Positions 1-8,375 of a stretch of DNA of 64,000 nt are shown here, one piece after another. The translations under genes and the position numbers were made by a program. The notes under the pieces are model-generated. The model saw nothing but the letters and a program-made list of their open reading frames with translations. It was not told where the DNA came from and ran no database searches. How positions within the stretch are numbered: position 1 is the stretch's first letter; each line of letters opens with the position of its first letter. The DNA comes from Bacteroidota bacterium (lineage in GTDB: Bacteria > Bacteroidota > Bacteroidia > Bacteroidales > Paludibacteraceae): assembly GCA_023391625.1 (NCBI GenBank), contig JAEWAN010000006.1, positions 434,001-498,000 of the forward strand, in the 5' to 3' direction.

Positions 1-1
1 C

Positions 2-772
2 CAGGCTGCTAAAGCTGTACTAGTACAAAGCCGTATACGCCAGCTGGAAAAAATGGAACGGGTGGAAATAGATGAAGAAGACCGTTCCTCTGTCCGTATC
101 CGATTCCAGCCGGCAACCCGTTCAGGCAACTATCCTCTGACAGTAGAGAACCTGACAAAAAAGTATGATGATTACCTGGTTTTTGAAAATGCCAACCTTA
201 TGATATCAAGAGGTGAAAAAGTGGCATTAGCAGGAAGAAACGGTGAAGGAAAATCCAGTTTTGTAAAATGTATTATGAATGAAACCGGTTATACCGGTAA
301 CATTATGCTGGGACACAATGTGAAAATCGGATATTTTGCCCAAAACCAGGCCCAACTGCTGGATGAGGATTTAACGGTATTCGAAACCATAGACCAAGTG
401 GCTGAAGGCGATATACGAACTCAAATACGGAACATCCTGGGGGCTTTTATGTTTAACCGGGAAGATTCGGAAAAGAAGGTCAAAGTGTTATCCGGAGGAG
501 AGCGCACACGGCTGGCCATGATAAAACTACTGCTTGAACCGGTTAACCTTTTAATTCTCGACGAGCCAACAAACCATCTTGACCTGAAAACAAAAGAAGT
601 ACTGAAAAATGCATTACTGGACTATGACGGTACTGTGATACTGGTGTCACACGACAGGGACTTTCTTGATGGACTGGTAACAAAAGTTTACGAATTCTCC
701 GATAAAAAGGTACGTGAACATATCGGAGGAATTCAGGATTTCCTGGCCAAAAAGAGGGTATTGTCATCATAA
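2..772 (+). CDS. ABC-F family ATPase, C-terminal half (5' truncated by window edge)
   Basis: The reading frame is open from base 2, so the N-terminal nucleotide-binding domain lies outside the window. The visible part begins in the charged inter-domain linker (QSRIRQLEKMERVE) and covers the second ATPase domain: Walker A GRNGEGKSS near visible residue 78, signature LSGGERTRLA, Walker B LLILDEPTNHLD and the switch histidine in VSHDRDFL. The linker plus tandem domains without membrane segments is the ABC-F pattern; these soluble proteins act on the ribosome as translation factors or in antibiotic protection. The C-terminal tail after the ATPase domain is short, as in housekeeping Bacteroidetes members. 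Which ABC-F subgroup it belongs to cannot be told from this half. Confidence 0.9.
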   Translation, partial: QAAKAVLVQSRIRQLEKMERVEIDEEDRSSVRIRFQPATRSGNYPLTVENLTKKYDDYLVFENANLMISRGEKVALAGRNGEGKSSFVKCIMNETGYTGNIMLGHNVKIGYFAQNQAQLLDEDLTVFETIDQVAEGDIRTQIRNILGAFMFNREDSEKKVKVLSGGERTRLAMIKLLLEPVNLLILDEPTNHLDLKTKEVLKNALLDYDGTVILVSHDRDFLDGLVTKVYEFSDKKVREHIGGIQDFLAKKRVLSS

Positions 773-830
773 TACTCCTATCTATTAAAACTTTAGAAGC
801 CATTTATTAAAAACAATCATAACAATTATT

Positions 831-838
831 TATCTTTG
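831..838 (+). promoter_or_regulatory. −7 promoter box TATCTTTG of argS
   Basis: Matches the Bacteroidetes sigma-ABfr −7 consensus TAnnTTTG. An in-frame ATG at 836 overlaps this box and therefore lies at or before the expected transcription start, which favours the ATG at 863 as the real argS start. Confidence 0.7.
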
Positions 839-862
839 CAGCCCAATATAAAAATATTTCAC

Positions 863-2656
863 ATGAGTATAGAGTCGACTATAGGAGCAATTGTTGCAGA
901 AGCCGTAAAGTCATTATACGGTATGGATACCACTCCCGAACAGGTACAAATTCAAAAGACAAAAAAAGAATTTGAAGGTGATGTTACCGTAGTTGTTTTT
1001 CCATTTGTAAAGGCAGCACGGAAATCTCCGGAACAAGCAGCCAGCGAAATAGGCGAATATCTGGTAAAAAATCAGGAATTTATTTCCGGATTTAACGTAA
1101 TCAAAGGTTTCCTTAATCTTGTAATCAACAAATCATACTGGATCAAAGAATTAAACAGGATTAAAGAAGACAACCAGTACGGTACACAGGCTGTCAGTGA
1201 TGATGCTGCTTTGATGATGATAGAATATTCTTCACCTAATACCAACAAGCCTCTTCACCTTGGTCATATCCGTAACAACCTATTAGGATACAGTATATCA
1301 GAAATACAAAAAGCCAACGGATGGAAAGTCATAAAAACAAATATCGTAAATGACAGGGGTATACACATTTGTAAGTCCATGTTGGCATGGAAGCTTTTCG
1401 GGAACGGTGAAACTCCTGAAAGTTCCGGCATGAAAGGCGACCACCTGGTTGGGAAATATTACGTTGTATTTGATCAAAAATACAAAGCCGAAATAAAAGA
1501 ACTTATGGCAAAAGGTATGAGCGAGGAAGATGCCAAGAAAAATGCCCCGCTTATACAGGAAGCTCAAAAAATGCTTTTTGCCTGGGAAAAAGGCGATCCG
1601 GAAGTCCGCTCTCTTTGGGAAATGATGAACAGCTGGGTATATGCCGGATTCGATGAAACTTACAAGAAATTAGGCGTTGACTTCGATAAAATATACTATG
1701 AATCCGAAACCTATCTGGAAGGGAAATCAAAAGTAGAAGAAGGGCTGGAAAAAGGCGCATTTTACCGCCGTGAAGATGGTTCCGTGTGGGCAGATCTTAC
1801 AAAAGACGGACTGGATGAAAAGCTGCTTCTTCGAGCCGACGGAACTTCTGTTTATATGACACAGGATATCGGTACTGCCAAGATCCGCTATGAAGATTAT
1901 CCTATCAACAAGATGGTATATGTCGTTGGAAACGAACAAAATTATCATTTCCAGGTGTTATCCATTTTGCTGGACAGACTTGGATTTGAATGGGGAAAAA
2001 GTTTGGTACACTTCTCATACGGAATGGTGGAACTACCGGAAGGCAAAATGAAAAGCCGTGAAGGTACTGTGGTAGATGCTGATGATCTTGTTGCAGAAAT
2101 GATAGATACAGCCAGGGAAACAGCACTGGAATTAGGTAAGGTTGACGGACAAAGCCCGGAAGAAATAGAAAACGTAGCACGTATTGTGGGATTAGGAGCA
2201 TTAAAATATTTTATATTAAAGGTAGATCCCCGAAAAAATATGACTTTCAACCCGAAAGAATCCATTGATTTCAACGGAAATACCGGACCGTTTATACAGT
2301 ATACACACGCCCGTATTAAATCTGTATTACGTAAAGCTGCAGAACAAGGTATTGACTTCGGTAAAGGCCTGAATGAACAACTGGTAATTTCAGAGAAAGA
2401 AACAAACCTGATCCAGCTATTAACAAATTTCCCGAACATTATACAGCAAGCTGGCAAAGAATTCAGCCCGGCATTAATTGCTAACTATACTTATGACCTG
2501 GTGAAAGAGTATAACCAATTCTATCATGATTTTTCAATTCTGAAAGAAGAAAATGAGGACATGAAATATTTCCGGTTAATACTTTCCGAATCAGTGGCAA
2601 AAGTCATTAAAACCGGAATGGGATTATTAGGTATTGAAGTACCCGAAAGAATGTAA
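863..2656 (+). CDS. argS: Arginyl-tRNA synthetase
   Basis: Class I aminoacyl-tRNA synthetase of 597 residues that charges tRNA-Arg in the cytoplasm. The N-terminal Arg-S additional domain is followed by the HIGH-type signature PLHLGHIRNN (HLGH about residues 132-135), a KMSKS-type loop in the form KMKSREG, and a C-terminal alpha-helical DALR anticodon-binding domain. Length is normal for the family. The start was placed at 863 because the promoter box at 831-838 overlaps the earlier in-frame ATG. It is a single-gene transcription unit ending at a strong hairpin (2675-2722). Confidence 0.96.
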   Translation: MSIESTIGAIVAEAVKSLYGMDTTPEQVQIQKTKKEFEGDVTVVVFPFVKAARKSPEQAASEIGEYLVKNQEFISGFNVIKGFLNLVINKSYWIKELNRIKEDNQYGTQAVSDDAALMMIEYSSPNTNKPLHLGHIRNNLLGYSISEIQKANGWKVIKTNIVNDRGIHICKSMLAWKLFGNGETPESSGMKGDHLVGKYYVVFDQKYKAEIKELMAKGMSEEDAKKNAPLIQEAQKMLFAWEKGDPEVRSLWEMMNSWVYAGFDETYKKLGVDFDKIYYESETYLEGKSKVEEGLEKGAFYRREDGSVWADLTKDGLDEKLLLRADGTSVYMTQDIGTAKIRYEDYPINKMVYVVGNEQNYHFQVLSILLDRLGFEWGKSLVHFSYGMVELPEGKMKSREGTVVDADDLVAEMIDTARETALELGKVDGQSPEEIENVARIVGLGALKYFILKVDPRKNMTFNPKESIDFNGNTGPFIQYTHARIKSVLRKAAEQGIDFGKGLNEQLVISEKETNLIQLLTNFPNIIQQAGKEFSPALIANYTYDLVKEYNQFYHDFSILKEENEDMKYFRLILSESVAKVIKTGMGLLGIEVPERM

Positions 2657-2674
2657 TTTCATCAATAATTCAAT

Positions 2675-2722
2675 ACAACAAAAAAATGTTGGATAATTTT
2701 ATATCCAACATTTTTTTGTTGT
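2675..2722. terminator. Bidirectional terminator between argS and the outer-membrane barrel gene
   Basis: Perfect 21-base inverted repeat (arms 2675-2695 and 2702-2722) with a 6-base loop. Each arm carries a seven-base A or T run, so an intrinsic terminator is formed on either strand, fitting the convergent neighbours. Confidence 0.85.
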
Positions 2723-2792
2723 CATTAAGCCATATACAATATCAATTTACAAATAGATATTGCACACTAAAGAACAGAGAAATTTACAAAAG

Positions 2793-3407
2793 TTACCAAT
2801 AGAATATCGTTTTACGGTATCCTATGCTAAACTCCAGTCCTCCCGCTGTTTCTTTGATACTTCCAAGGTCATATTGCATAGGCACAATATAGGCCACAGA
2901 TATAATAAAACCATTCAAATCTACCCCAACTTCCGGACGGACACCAAAATTCCACGCTTTATTAGCAAGAACTTCTACACTATTTCCGGATCCATCGCTT
3001 ATTGTTACATTAGGAGTAGAAAGCCGGGCGCCTCCGAAGGACAATGCTACATATGGACTGATATTACGGCTTAGGAAACGATACTGGGCTTTCGGACCGA
3101 CCAGCTGCAGACCATATACTCCTCCTTTAGAAAATCCGTCTAAATCGGCTGCAAATAACACAGAGCCATCCCAGGTAAGCCCTACCCCCAGTTTATTATC
3201 TAATGCATTAAAATGATACAATACATCAATATCAAAGTTTAAACCAAAAGAAGATAGTTTTTGTCCGGATTCTGTTTTAAATTTTGAGCCTTGTGCATTG
3301 GTGTACCCTGCCAATGCCTGAAAAGACAATTGTTCCCAGAACTGTGCTTTTACTCCGGCAGAAAACACAATCAGACAAGTTACAATCACTAATAATTTCT
3401 TTTTCAT
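2793..3407 (-). CDS. Outer-membrane beta-barrel protein of the porin-family/OmpA-like barrel type
   Basis: Protein of 204 residues with a Sec signal peptide (MKKKLLVIVTCLIVFSAGVKA, cleavage likely before QFWEQ). The rest is alternating aromatic and polar segments with glycine-rich turns (SFQALAGYTNAQGS, GVGLTWDGSVLF, EFSIGYRK), as in small eight-stranded barrels of the Bacteroidetes outer membrane_beta-barrel family. The chain ends in FYW, typical of an outer-membrane C-terminal strand. No enzymatic motif is visible. It stands alone, convergent with argS and downstream of trpS on the same strand but separated from it by a terminator. Confidence 0.75.
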   Translation of the reverse strand: MKKKLLVIVTCLIVFSAGVKAQFWEQLSFQALAGYTNAQGSKFKTESGQKLSSFGLNFDIDVLYHFNALDNKLGVGLTWDGSVLFAADLDGFSKGGVYGLQLVGPKAQYRFLSRNISPYVALSFGGARLSTPNVTISDGSGNSVEVLANKAWNFGVRPEVGVDLNGFIISVAYIVPMQYDLGSIKETAGGLEFSIGYRKTIFYW

Positions 3408-3497
3408 GGTTTTTGTTTTTAATTAATAATATAGATTATTTACGAGCATCTGAGAAAAATTAAAATCATTTAAAAATTACTTCTTTTCCTTAATACA

Positions 3498-3526
3498 AAA
3501 ACCGTTCCAATAATTGGAACGGTTTT
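3498..3526 (-). terminator. Terminator of trpS
   Basis: Inverted repeat of 13 base pairs (AAAACCGTTCCAA / TTGGAACGGTTTT) with a 3-base loop, just downstream of the trpS stop codon. On the minus strand the second arm runs into a T tract. Confidence 0.8.
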
Positions 3527-3557
3527 GTACTTTATCAAGAAATACGAGAAAGACTAC

Positions 3558-4553
3558 TTAATTATTACAGAATCCTATGATTTCACGGACTTCCTTAATC
3601 GTTTTCGCTGCACTTGCCTGCGCCTTTTCTTTACCCATAGCCATTACCTTTTTAAGGTAATCTTCATTAGCTGCAATTTCTTTTATTTTTTCACTAAATG
3701 GTTGTACAAACGCAATCATATCCTGTGCTAACTGCTTTTTCATATCACCATAACGGATCTGACAGGAGTTATACTGATCTTCAAAATATTGCACTGTATC
3801 CGGAGTTGAAACAACACTCATTAACTGGAACAAGTTCTGGATAGCTTCCGGCTTTTCCTGATTCGGCACAGTAGGTCCTGAATCTGTAACCGCACGCATA
3901 ACTTTTTTACGAATTGCTTCGGGTTCATCGGCTAAATAGATGGCATTCCCTTCGCCTTCCGATTTTCCCATTTTCCCACTACCGTTCAATCCTGGAATTT
4001 TCACCAATTGTTTTCCGAAATTATAGGCCTGCGGTTCCGGGAAATATTCTACTTCATACATCCGGTTAAAACGTTTGGCAAATGTACGGGTCATTTCAAG
4101 ATGCTGTTCCTGGTCTTTACCCACGGGTACTTTCGTTGCCCGGTGAATTAAAATATCAGCCGCCATCAAGGTAGGATAGGTCAACAGTCCTGCATTAATG
4201 TTTTCCGGCTGCTGACGGATTTTATCCTTAAAAGAAGTACATCTTTCCAACTCACCGATATAAGCATTCATATTTAAGAATAAATACAGCTCTACAACTT
4301 CGGGAACATCACTTTGTACATATATAGTTGATTTTTCAGGATCAAGTCCTGCCGCCAGATATTCAATCAAAATCTGACGTACATTTTTTGCCAAATCTTT
4401 CGGATGAGGATGAGTAGTTAAGGAGTGGTAATCTGCAATAAAAAAATAACAGTTATTCTCTTCCTGCATTGTAATAAAGTTCCGCAAAGCTCCAAAATAA
4501 TTCCCCAAATGCAGGTTTCCCGTAGGGCGAATACCGCTTAATACTGTTTCCAT
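3558..4553 (-). CDS. trpS: Tryptophanyl-tRNA synthetase
   Basis: Class Ic aminoacyl-tRNA synthetase of 331 residues that activates tryptophan and charges tRNA-Trp. The HIGH equivalent is HLGNYFG at residues 15-21 after the conserved SGIRPTG start, and the KMSKS loop is KMGKS at 194-198. Length is normal for bacterial TrpS. It lies downstream of an Lrp/AsnC gene on the same strand, separated by 83 bases that contain a small hairpin (4594-4610), so it may have its own promoter. No upstream leader peptide or T-box is seen. Confidence 0.96.
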   Translation of the reverse strand: METVLSGIRPTGNLHLGNYFGALRNFITMQEENNCYFFIADYHSLTTHPHPKDLAKNVRQILIEYLAAGLDPEKSTIYVQSDVPEVVELYLFLNMNAYIGELERCTSFKDKIRQQPENINAGLLTYPTLMAADILIHRATKVPVGKDQEQHLEMTRTFAKRFNRMYEVEYFPEPQAYNFGKQLVKIPGLNGSGKMGKSEGEGNAIYLADEPEAIRKKVMRAVTDSGPTVPNQEKPEAIQNLFQLMSVVSTPDTVQYFEDQYNSCQIRYGDMKKQLAQDMIAFVQPFSEKIKEIAANEDYLKKVMAMGKEKAQASAAKTIKEVREIIGFCNN

Positions 4554-4593
4554 ATATATTTTTTAATTTTAAAATTAGTCCTGTAAAATAAAA

Positions 4594-4610
4594 TCAGCCT
4601 GTATAGCTGA
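4594..4610 (-). terminator. Weak hairpin between the Lrp/AsnC gene and trpS
   Basis: Five-base-pair stem TCAGC/GCTGA followed on the minus strand by TTTTATTTT. It could end the regulator transcript, but the stem is short. Confidence 0.4.
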
Positions 4611-4636
4611 CTTTTTTCTTTATAAATTCTTCTTAC

Positions 4637-5092
4637 TTATTCAATCGGTATCGTACGACGTATACGCTGGTCCAGTGAAGTAAGAGTTTCGGTAGATGCC
4701 ACCCCGTTAATTTCCTGTATCTTCCCATTCAGCAATTCCATGAGATGTTCATCATTCTTTGCATATAGTTTAATCAGCAAGGTATATGCTCCTAAGGTGT
4801 ACTGCGACTCTACAATTTCAGGAATTTTTTCCAGCTCTTTTACTACTTCCTTATACATAGAACCTTTTTCAAGGGTAATTCCTACATACACGCACATCTG
4901 ATAACCGAGCATCTTCGGATTTACAGTATAACCGGAACCGGTAATAACGTCCATATCAATCATTCTCTGAACACGTTGATGTATAGCAGCACGTGATACC
5001 CCACAAATCTCTGCAACGTCTTTAAAAGGCATACGGGCATTTTGAGTAATAATCTGCAGTATTTTACGATCTAAATTATCTATTTTTTCCAT
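4637..5092 (-). CDS. Lrp/AsnC family transcriptional regulator
   Basis: Protein of 151 residues with the typical two parts. An N-terminal winged helix-turn-helix covers about residues 4-60 (LDRKILQIITQNARMPFKDVAEICGVS as two segments, recognition helix SRAAIHQRVQRM). A C-terminal RAM/AsnC ligand-binding and oligomerisation domain spans about 68-145 (YVGITLEKG, YTLLIKLYAKN). Such proteins usually respond to amino acids; the ligand and targets cannot be read here. A −7 box lies at 5121-5128 on the same strand. Adjacent genes give no firm clue to its regulon. Confidence 0.9.
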   Translation of the reverse strand: MEKIDNLDRKILQIITQNARMPFKDVAEICGVSRAAIHQRVQRMIDMDVITGSGYTVNPKMLGYQMCVYVGITLEKGSMYKEVVKELEKIPEIVESQYTLGAYTLLIKLYAKNDEHLMELLNGKIQEINGVASTETLTSLDQRIRRTIPIE

Positions 5093-5120
5093 TTTTCAAG
5101 GATTAATATCATTTTGGCAA

Positions 5121-5128
5121 CAAAAATA
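5121..5128 (-). promoter_or_regulatory. −7 promoter box TATTTTTG of the Lrp/AsnC gene
   Basis: Read on the minus strand it matches TAnnTTTG and lies about 30 bases before the start codon. Confidence 0.55.
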
Positions 5129-5223
5129 TATAAAAATAATGAAAATAAAAACAAAGTTAATCATCAGCCCTACAAAATGCATCAAAAACATAACAAAATG
5201 TTGAATTTCATTTTCCCTTATAC

Positions 5224-5258
5224 ACAAAAGGCCGGGAGCGATGTTCCCGGCCTTTTGT
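5224..5258 (-). terminator. Terminator of the FKBP operon
   Basis: GC-rich 14-base-pair stem (ACAAAAGGCCGGGA and its complement) with a 7-base loop, directly downstream of the last FKBP gene. Both arms carry an A or T run, so it could also act on the other strand. Confidence 0.85.
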
Positions 5259-5278
5259 ACAATGGAATCAGACATTTA

Positions 5279-6103
5279 TTATTTCACAATATCCAATAAT
5301 TCCACTTCAAATATTAATGTGCTATAAGGCTGAATAGCACCTTGTCCATTAGCACCATAAGCTAATTCCTGAGGAATGTACAAAACCCATTTAGAGCCAA
5401 CATTCATCATCTGCAATGCTTCTGTCCAGCCACTGATTACCTGGTTTACCGGGAACTCTGCCGGTTCTCCTCGTTGTATTGAGCTATCAAACACATTTCC
5501 GTCAATCAATGTTCCCTGATAATGTACTTTTACAACATCCGTTGCTTGCGGTTTAGAACCTTTACCGGTTTTCAACACTTTATATTGTAATCCGGTAGAC
5601 GTTGTTACAACTCCATCCTTTTGACCATTTTCTTCCATAAAACGCTTACCTGCCTCCAAGTTTGCAGAGAAACGTTTTTCTGTCATAACTGTTTGGAAAT
5701 AATTCCGGGCGTCGGCAGCAGTCATTTGCTCTTCAAAATTTTTCATCCCGTTAATCAAACCTTGTTTGATTATTTCCAATTTCACAGGCAAGCCTTCCAC
5801 ACCGAAAAAAGCATTTGCTTCACTTTGTTGTTTCAATGATTTACCTACGTTTTCTCCAATCAAATACATTTCAGGAAATTCTGTCTTTACCTTTGTTCCG
5901 GCATCTATTCCCTTAATCAATTGAGAGATATTTTCTTCAGTCATTTCGCCTTCAGACTGCTTTACATCTCCGCCATAAATAACCCCAAACGCATAATTAA
6001 GACTATCCATCTGATTTTTTAATTCCGGGGTTGAACTAGTTTGTGCAAAACTTAAACTAGCAGAAGAAATTATAAGTGCTGCTATAATATTTATCTTTTT
6101 CAT
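5279..6103 (-). CDS. FKBP-type peptidyl-prolyl isomerase, secreted (fourth gene of operon)
   Basis: Protein of 274 residues with a Sec signal peptide (MKKINIIAALIISSASLSFA, cleavage before QTSS). A helical FKBP N-terminal dimerisation domain spans about 30-150. A full FKBP_C domain covers about 165-272 with VKVHYQGTLIDGNVFDSS, the hydrophobic pocket run (FPVNQVISGWTEAL, KWVLYIPQELAYG) and the end LIFEVELLDI. It should catalyse proline cis/trans isomerisation and chaperone folding in the periplasm, like FkpA/Mip proteins. It is the last gene of a leftward series of four related genes at short spacing. Confidence 0.93.
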   Translation of the reverse strand: MKKINIIAALIISSASLSFAQTSSTPELKNQMDSLNYAFGVIYGGDVKQSEGEMTEENISQLIKGIDAGTKVKTEFPEMYLIGENVGKSLKQQSEANAFFGVEGLPVKLEIIKQGLINGMKNFEEQMTAADARNYFQTVMTEKRFSANLEAGKRFMEENGQKDGVVTTSTGLQYKVLKTGKGSKPQATDVVKVHYQGTLIDGNVFDSSIQRGEPAEFPVNQVISGWTEALQMMNVGSKWVLYIPQELAYGANGQGAIQPYSTLIFEVELLDIVK

Positions 6104-6131
6104 CTTTATTTCTTTTAAAATAGGTTATCGT

Positions 6132-6665
6132 TTATTCTACTGGTTCAACAACATCTTCCTGTTCTGCAGCAGAGTCATCTGCCTCGGGATTAAAACCGTT
6201 TTGTGAAGCCATTCTACGCATTTGAATTTCAAACATAACGTTCTGAATGTATTCCTGTGCTTCTTCCATACTCATAAGGCTTTCACCTTTAAGTTCATTT
6301 TCTATACCTGCTTTTGCAAGCTGGCTATCAAAAACAAAATCAGCCTCACCCAAAAATCCTTCTTTTTCCTGAGATTTAAAGATATATCCTATTTTCTTAC
6401 CTTTTTCAAACATATTGTCTTCTGCATCGGTAGCAAATGATTTATCTAATTCTGAAAGGAGTGCCTCTAATGCCTCGTTTTCACTCTCTTCAGGAATTAC
6501 ATACTGTTCCTGCAATGCAGCACCATTCAGCAATCCAAATGCATAATTAATGCTATCATCTTGATTATTCAGCTCAACTACCTTCGCCTGGTATTTATTA
6601 CCACACGAAACAAACATTGCAACCATCAACAATGTTGCAAATGAATAAATACTTAACTTTTTCAT
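6132..6665 (-). CDS. FKBP N-terminal-domain lipoprotein lacking the isomerase domain (third gene of operon)
   Basis: Protein of 177 residues. The signal peptide ends in a lipobox (MFVSC, Cys near residue 21), so it is predicted to be lipid-anchored. The body resembles the helical N-terminal dimerisation domain of its neighbours (DSINYAFGLLNGAALQ, KKIGYIFKSQ), but it stops after an acidic tail (EADDSAAEQEDVVEPVE) with no FKBP_C domain. It is flanked on both sides by genes that do carry the catalytic domain. It may be a chaperone or dimerisation partner without isomerase activity; that role is inference. Confidence 0.8.
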   Translation of the reverse strand: MKKLSIYSFATLLMVAMFVSCGNKYQAKVVELNNQDDSINYAFGLLNGAALQEQYVIPEESENEALEALLSELDKSFATDAEDNMFEKGKKIGYIFKSQEKEGFLGEADFVFDSQLAKAGIENELKGESLMSMEEAQEYIQNVMFEIQMRRMASQNGFNPEADDSAAEQEDVVEPVE

Positions 6666-6694
6666 TGAATTTATTTATTTAACAATTTTACTTA

Positions 6695-7408
6695 TTACTC
6701 TTCCGGATTAACATCTAACAGTTCAACTTCGAATATAAGCGTTGAATAAGGAGGAACCACTGTACCTGCCCCACGTTCTCCGTAACCTAATTCATAAGGG
6801 ATATAAAATTTATAAACAGAACCAACAGGCATTAATTGAACTCCCTCTGTCCAACCCGGGATAACCTGGTTCACTGGAAATTCAGCCGGTTCATTCCTGT
6901 CTTTTGAGCTATCAAATTTTGTTCCATCCAATAAAAAACCTTCATAATGTACTTTCACAATATCTGTAGCCACAGGCTTAACCCCGGTTCCTTCTGTAAT
7001 AACCTCATATTGCAAACCGCTGGCAGTTTCAACAACTCCTTCTTTCTGCTTATTTTCAATCAGGAACTTTTCACCTTCTTCTTTTTGTTGTTTTGACAAC
7101 TCATCATAAGCAGCCATCATGTAATCCTGAACATAAGTACGTGCAAATTCATTGGTCATTAAAGTCTGCTCGCCTTTCAAAGCCTGTGAAAAACCTTTCA
7201 ACAAAGCATCCACACTATACTCACCTCCCGGAATCGTTTTCAATGTTCCCGTAATATCAGTCCCGATACTTACTCCTAAAGCGTAGCTCATGGAATCAAC
7301 GGCTTGCGTCAGCACATATTCCTGATTTTTATCTTTAGATTTCTTTTTTGCTTCGGCCGGAGTTAATATCAACCCTAAAGCAGCCAACACTAAAATTGTT
7401 TTTTTCAT
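6695..7408 (-). CDS. FKBP-type peptidyl-prolyl isomerase, secreted (second gene of operon)
   Basis: Protein of 237 residues with a signal peptide (MKKTILVLAALGLILTPAEA, then KKKSKDK). An N-terminal helical domain (SMSYALGVSIGTDITG) is followed from about residue 128 by a complete FKBP_C domain (VKVHYEGFLLDGTKFDSS, PGWTEGVQLMPVGS, YIPYELGYG, LIFEVELLDV). Predicted periplasmic isomerase/chaperone of the FkpA/Mip type. It lies between an unsecreted paralogue upstream and the domain-less lipoprotein downstream, with intergenic gaps of 60 and 29 bases, consistent with one transcript. Confidence 0.92.
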   Translation of the reverse strand: MKKTILVLAALGLILTPAEAKKKSKDKNQEYVLTQAVDSMSYALGVSIGTDITGTLKTIPGGEYSVDALLKGFSQALKGEQTLMTNEFARTYVQDYMMAAYDELSKQQKEEGEKFLIENKQKEGVVETASGLQYEVITEGTGVKPVATDIVKVHYEGFLLDGTKFDSSKDRNEPAEFPVNQVIPGWTEGVQLMPVGSVYKFYIPYELGYGERGAGTVVPPYSTLIFEVELLDVNPEE

Positions 7409-7468
7409 TAAAATTTTTGTTAGTCCCCAGCAGCAATCACCGCCCAGGTAAATTAAATAAATCTGTTT

Positions 7469-8053
7469 TTACAATATATCCAGTAATTCTACTTCAAAAA
7501 CAAGGGTTGTATGTGGCGGTATAGCCTGACCTGCACCTTGCGCTCCGTAAGCAAGATTTGAAGGAATATATAATTTCCATTTTGAACCTACCGGCATTAA
7601 CTGCAAAGCTTCCACCCAACCCGGTATAACCTGTGTTACCCCAAATGTAGCAGGTTCGCCACGACGTACAGAACTATCAAAAACGTTTCCATCAATCAAT
7701 GTTCCATGGTAATGTACCTTAACCGTATCAGAAGCCTTAGGAATAGCTCCATTCCCCTTTGTAATTATTTCATATTGCAACCCGCTGGGCAATGTCACAA
7801 CTTCTGCTCTTTTTGCGTTTTCTTCCAGAAATTGCTTTCCTTCCTTTATGTTTTTTTCATTCATTTTATCCTGAAGGCTTTGAAAGAAATCATTTATAAC
7901 AGCTTGTGCTTCCTGGTAAGACATATCCGGTTTGTTATTCTCCAGTACGTCCTGAATACCTTTAGACAATTGTTTATAATCCAACTTTTCAATTCCACTC
8001 TGTAATAAGTTATTTCCAAGGCTCAATCCTAAAGCGTAGCTTATTTTCTCCAT
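7469..8053 (-). CDS. FKBP-type peptidyl-prolyl isomerase without signal peptide (first gene of operon)
   Basis: Protein of 194 residues starting directly in the helical N-terminal domain (MEKISYALGLSLGNNLL), so it is predicted to be cytoplasmic, unlike the three later gene products. FKBP_C occupies about residues 85-193 (VKVHYHGTLIDGNVFDSS, PGWVEALQLMPVGSKW, LVFEVELLDIL). The size and layout match FklB (FKBP22). A good −7 box (8093-8100) precedes the gene, which appears to be the first of the four-gene operon. Confidence 0.92.
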   Translation of the reverse strand: MEKISYALGLSLGNNLLQSGIEKLDYKQLSKGIQDVLENNKPDMSYQEAQAVINDFFQSLQDKMNEKNIKEGKQFLEENAKRAEVVTLPSGLQYEIITKGNGAIPKASDTVKVHYHGTLIDGNVFDSSVRRGEPATFGVTQVIPGWVEALQLMPVGSKWKLYIPSNLAYGAQGAGQAIPPHTTLVFEVELLDIL

Positions 8054-8092
8054 TTTTTCTCTAATTTTTTGATTTTAATAAATAATAAAAGA

Positions 8093-8100
8093 CAAAGATA
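8093..8100 (-). promoter_or_regulatory. −7 promoter box TATCTTTG of the FKBP operon
   Basis: Exact TAnnTTTG match on the minus strand, 40 bases upstream of the first FKBP start codon. Confidence 0.7.
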
Positions 8101-8283
8101 GATGAATTGTCGCAGTTGATCGTGTTAATATTTCAAAATTAAGTATCCAAAATATAGACAAAAACAATATAAAATGAATCCTTTATCTTCCAAAGGAGAG
8201 ACATTTAATCTCTAAAAAATAGAAAAATAGCAGAAAAATAAATGAATTTTCATATTTCGCATTATAATTCTGTGTAAATGAAT

Positions 8284-8291
8284 TATTTTTG
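8284..8291 (+). promoter_or_regulatory. −7 promoter box TATTTTTG of asd
   Basis: Exact TAnnTTTG match, giving an asd leader of roughly 75-80 bases. Confidence 0.65.
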
Positions 8292-8375
8292 CAAAAGATT
8301 AAGTGATGAAGCCAATAGGGCTCTCATCGATTTCTTTAAACTGATTTTATTTATCAAAACAAAAAGAAACAGAAA

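Larger units (their letters stand above)
8054..8375. other. Divergent intergenic region between the FKBP operon and asd
   Basis: A 322-base AT-rich stretch without a gene. It holds a promoter box for each direction (8093-8100 minus, 8284-8291 plus). I see no other structure in it. Confidence 0.6.

Noticed and set aside
836..862. Upstream in-frame ATG giving a longer ArgS
   Set aside because: It overlaps the −7 box, so it would lie before the transcript; the extra residues are not typical of ArgS.
2760..3074. Plus-strand frame opposite the outer-membrane barrel gene
   Set aside because: Antisense shadow; its composition has no recognisable domain, while the minus-strand gene has a signal peptide and barrel pattern.
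5218..5226. TTATACACA, a perfect DnaA-box consensus
   Set aside because: Solitary, next to the Lrp gene and the FKBP terminator, with no other boxes or AT-rich unwinding region around it.
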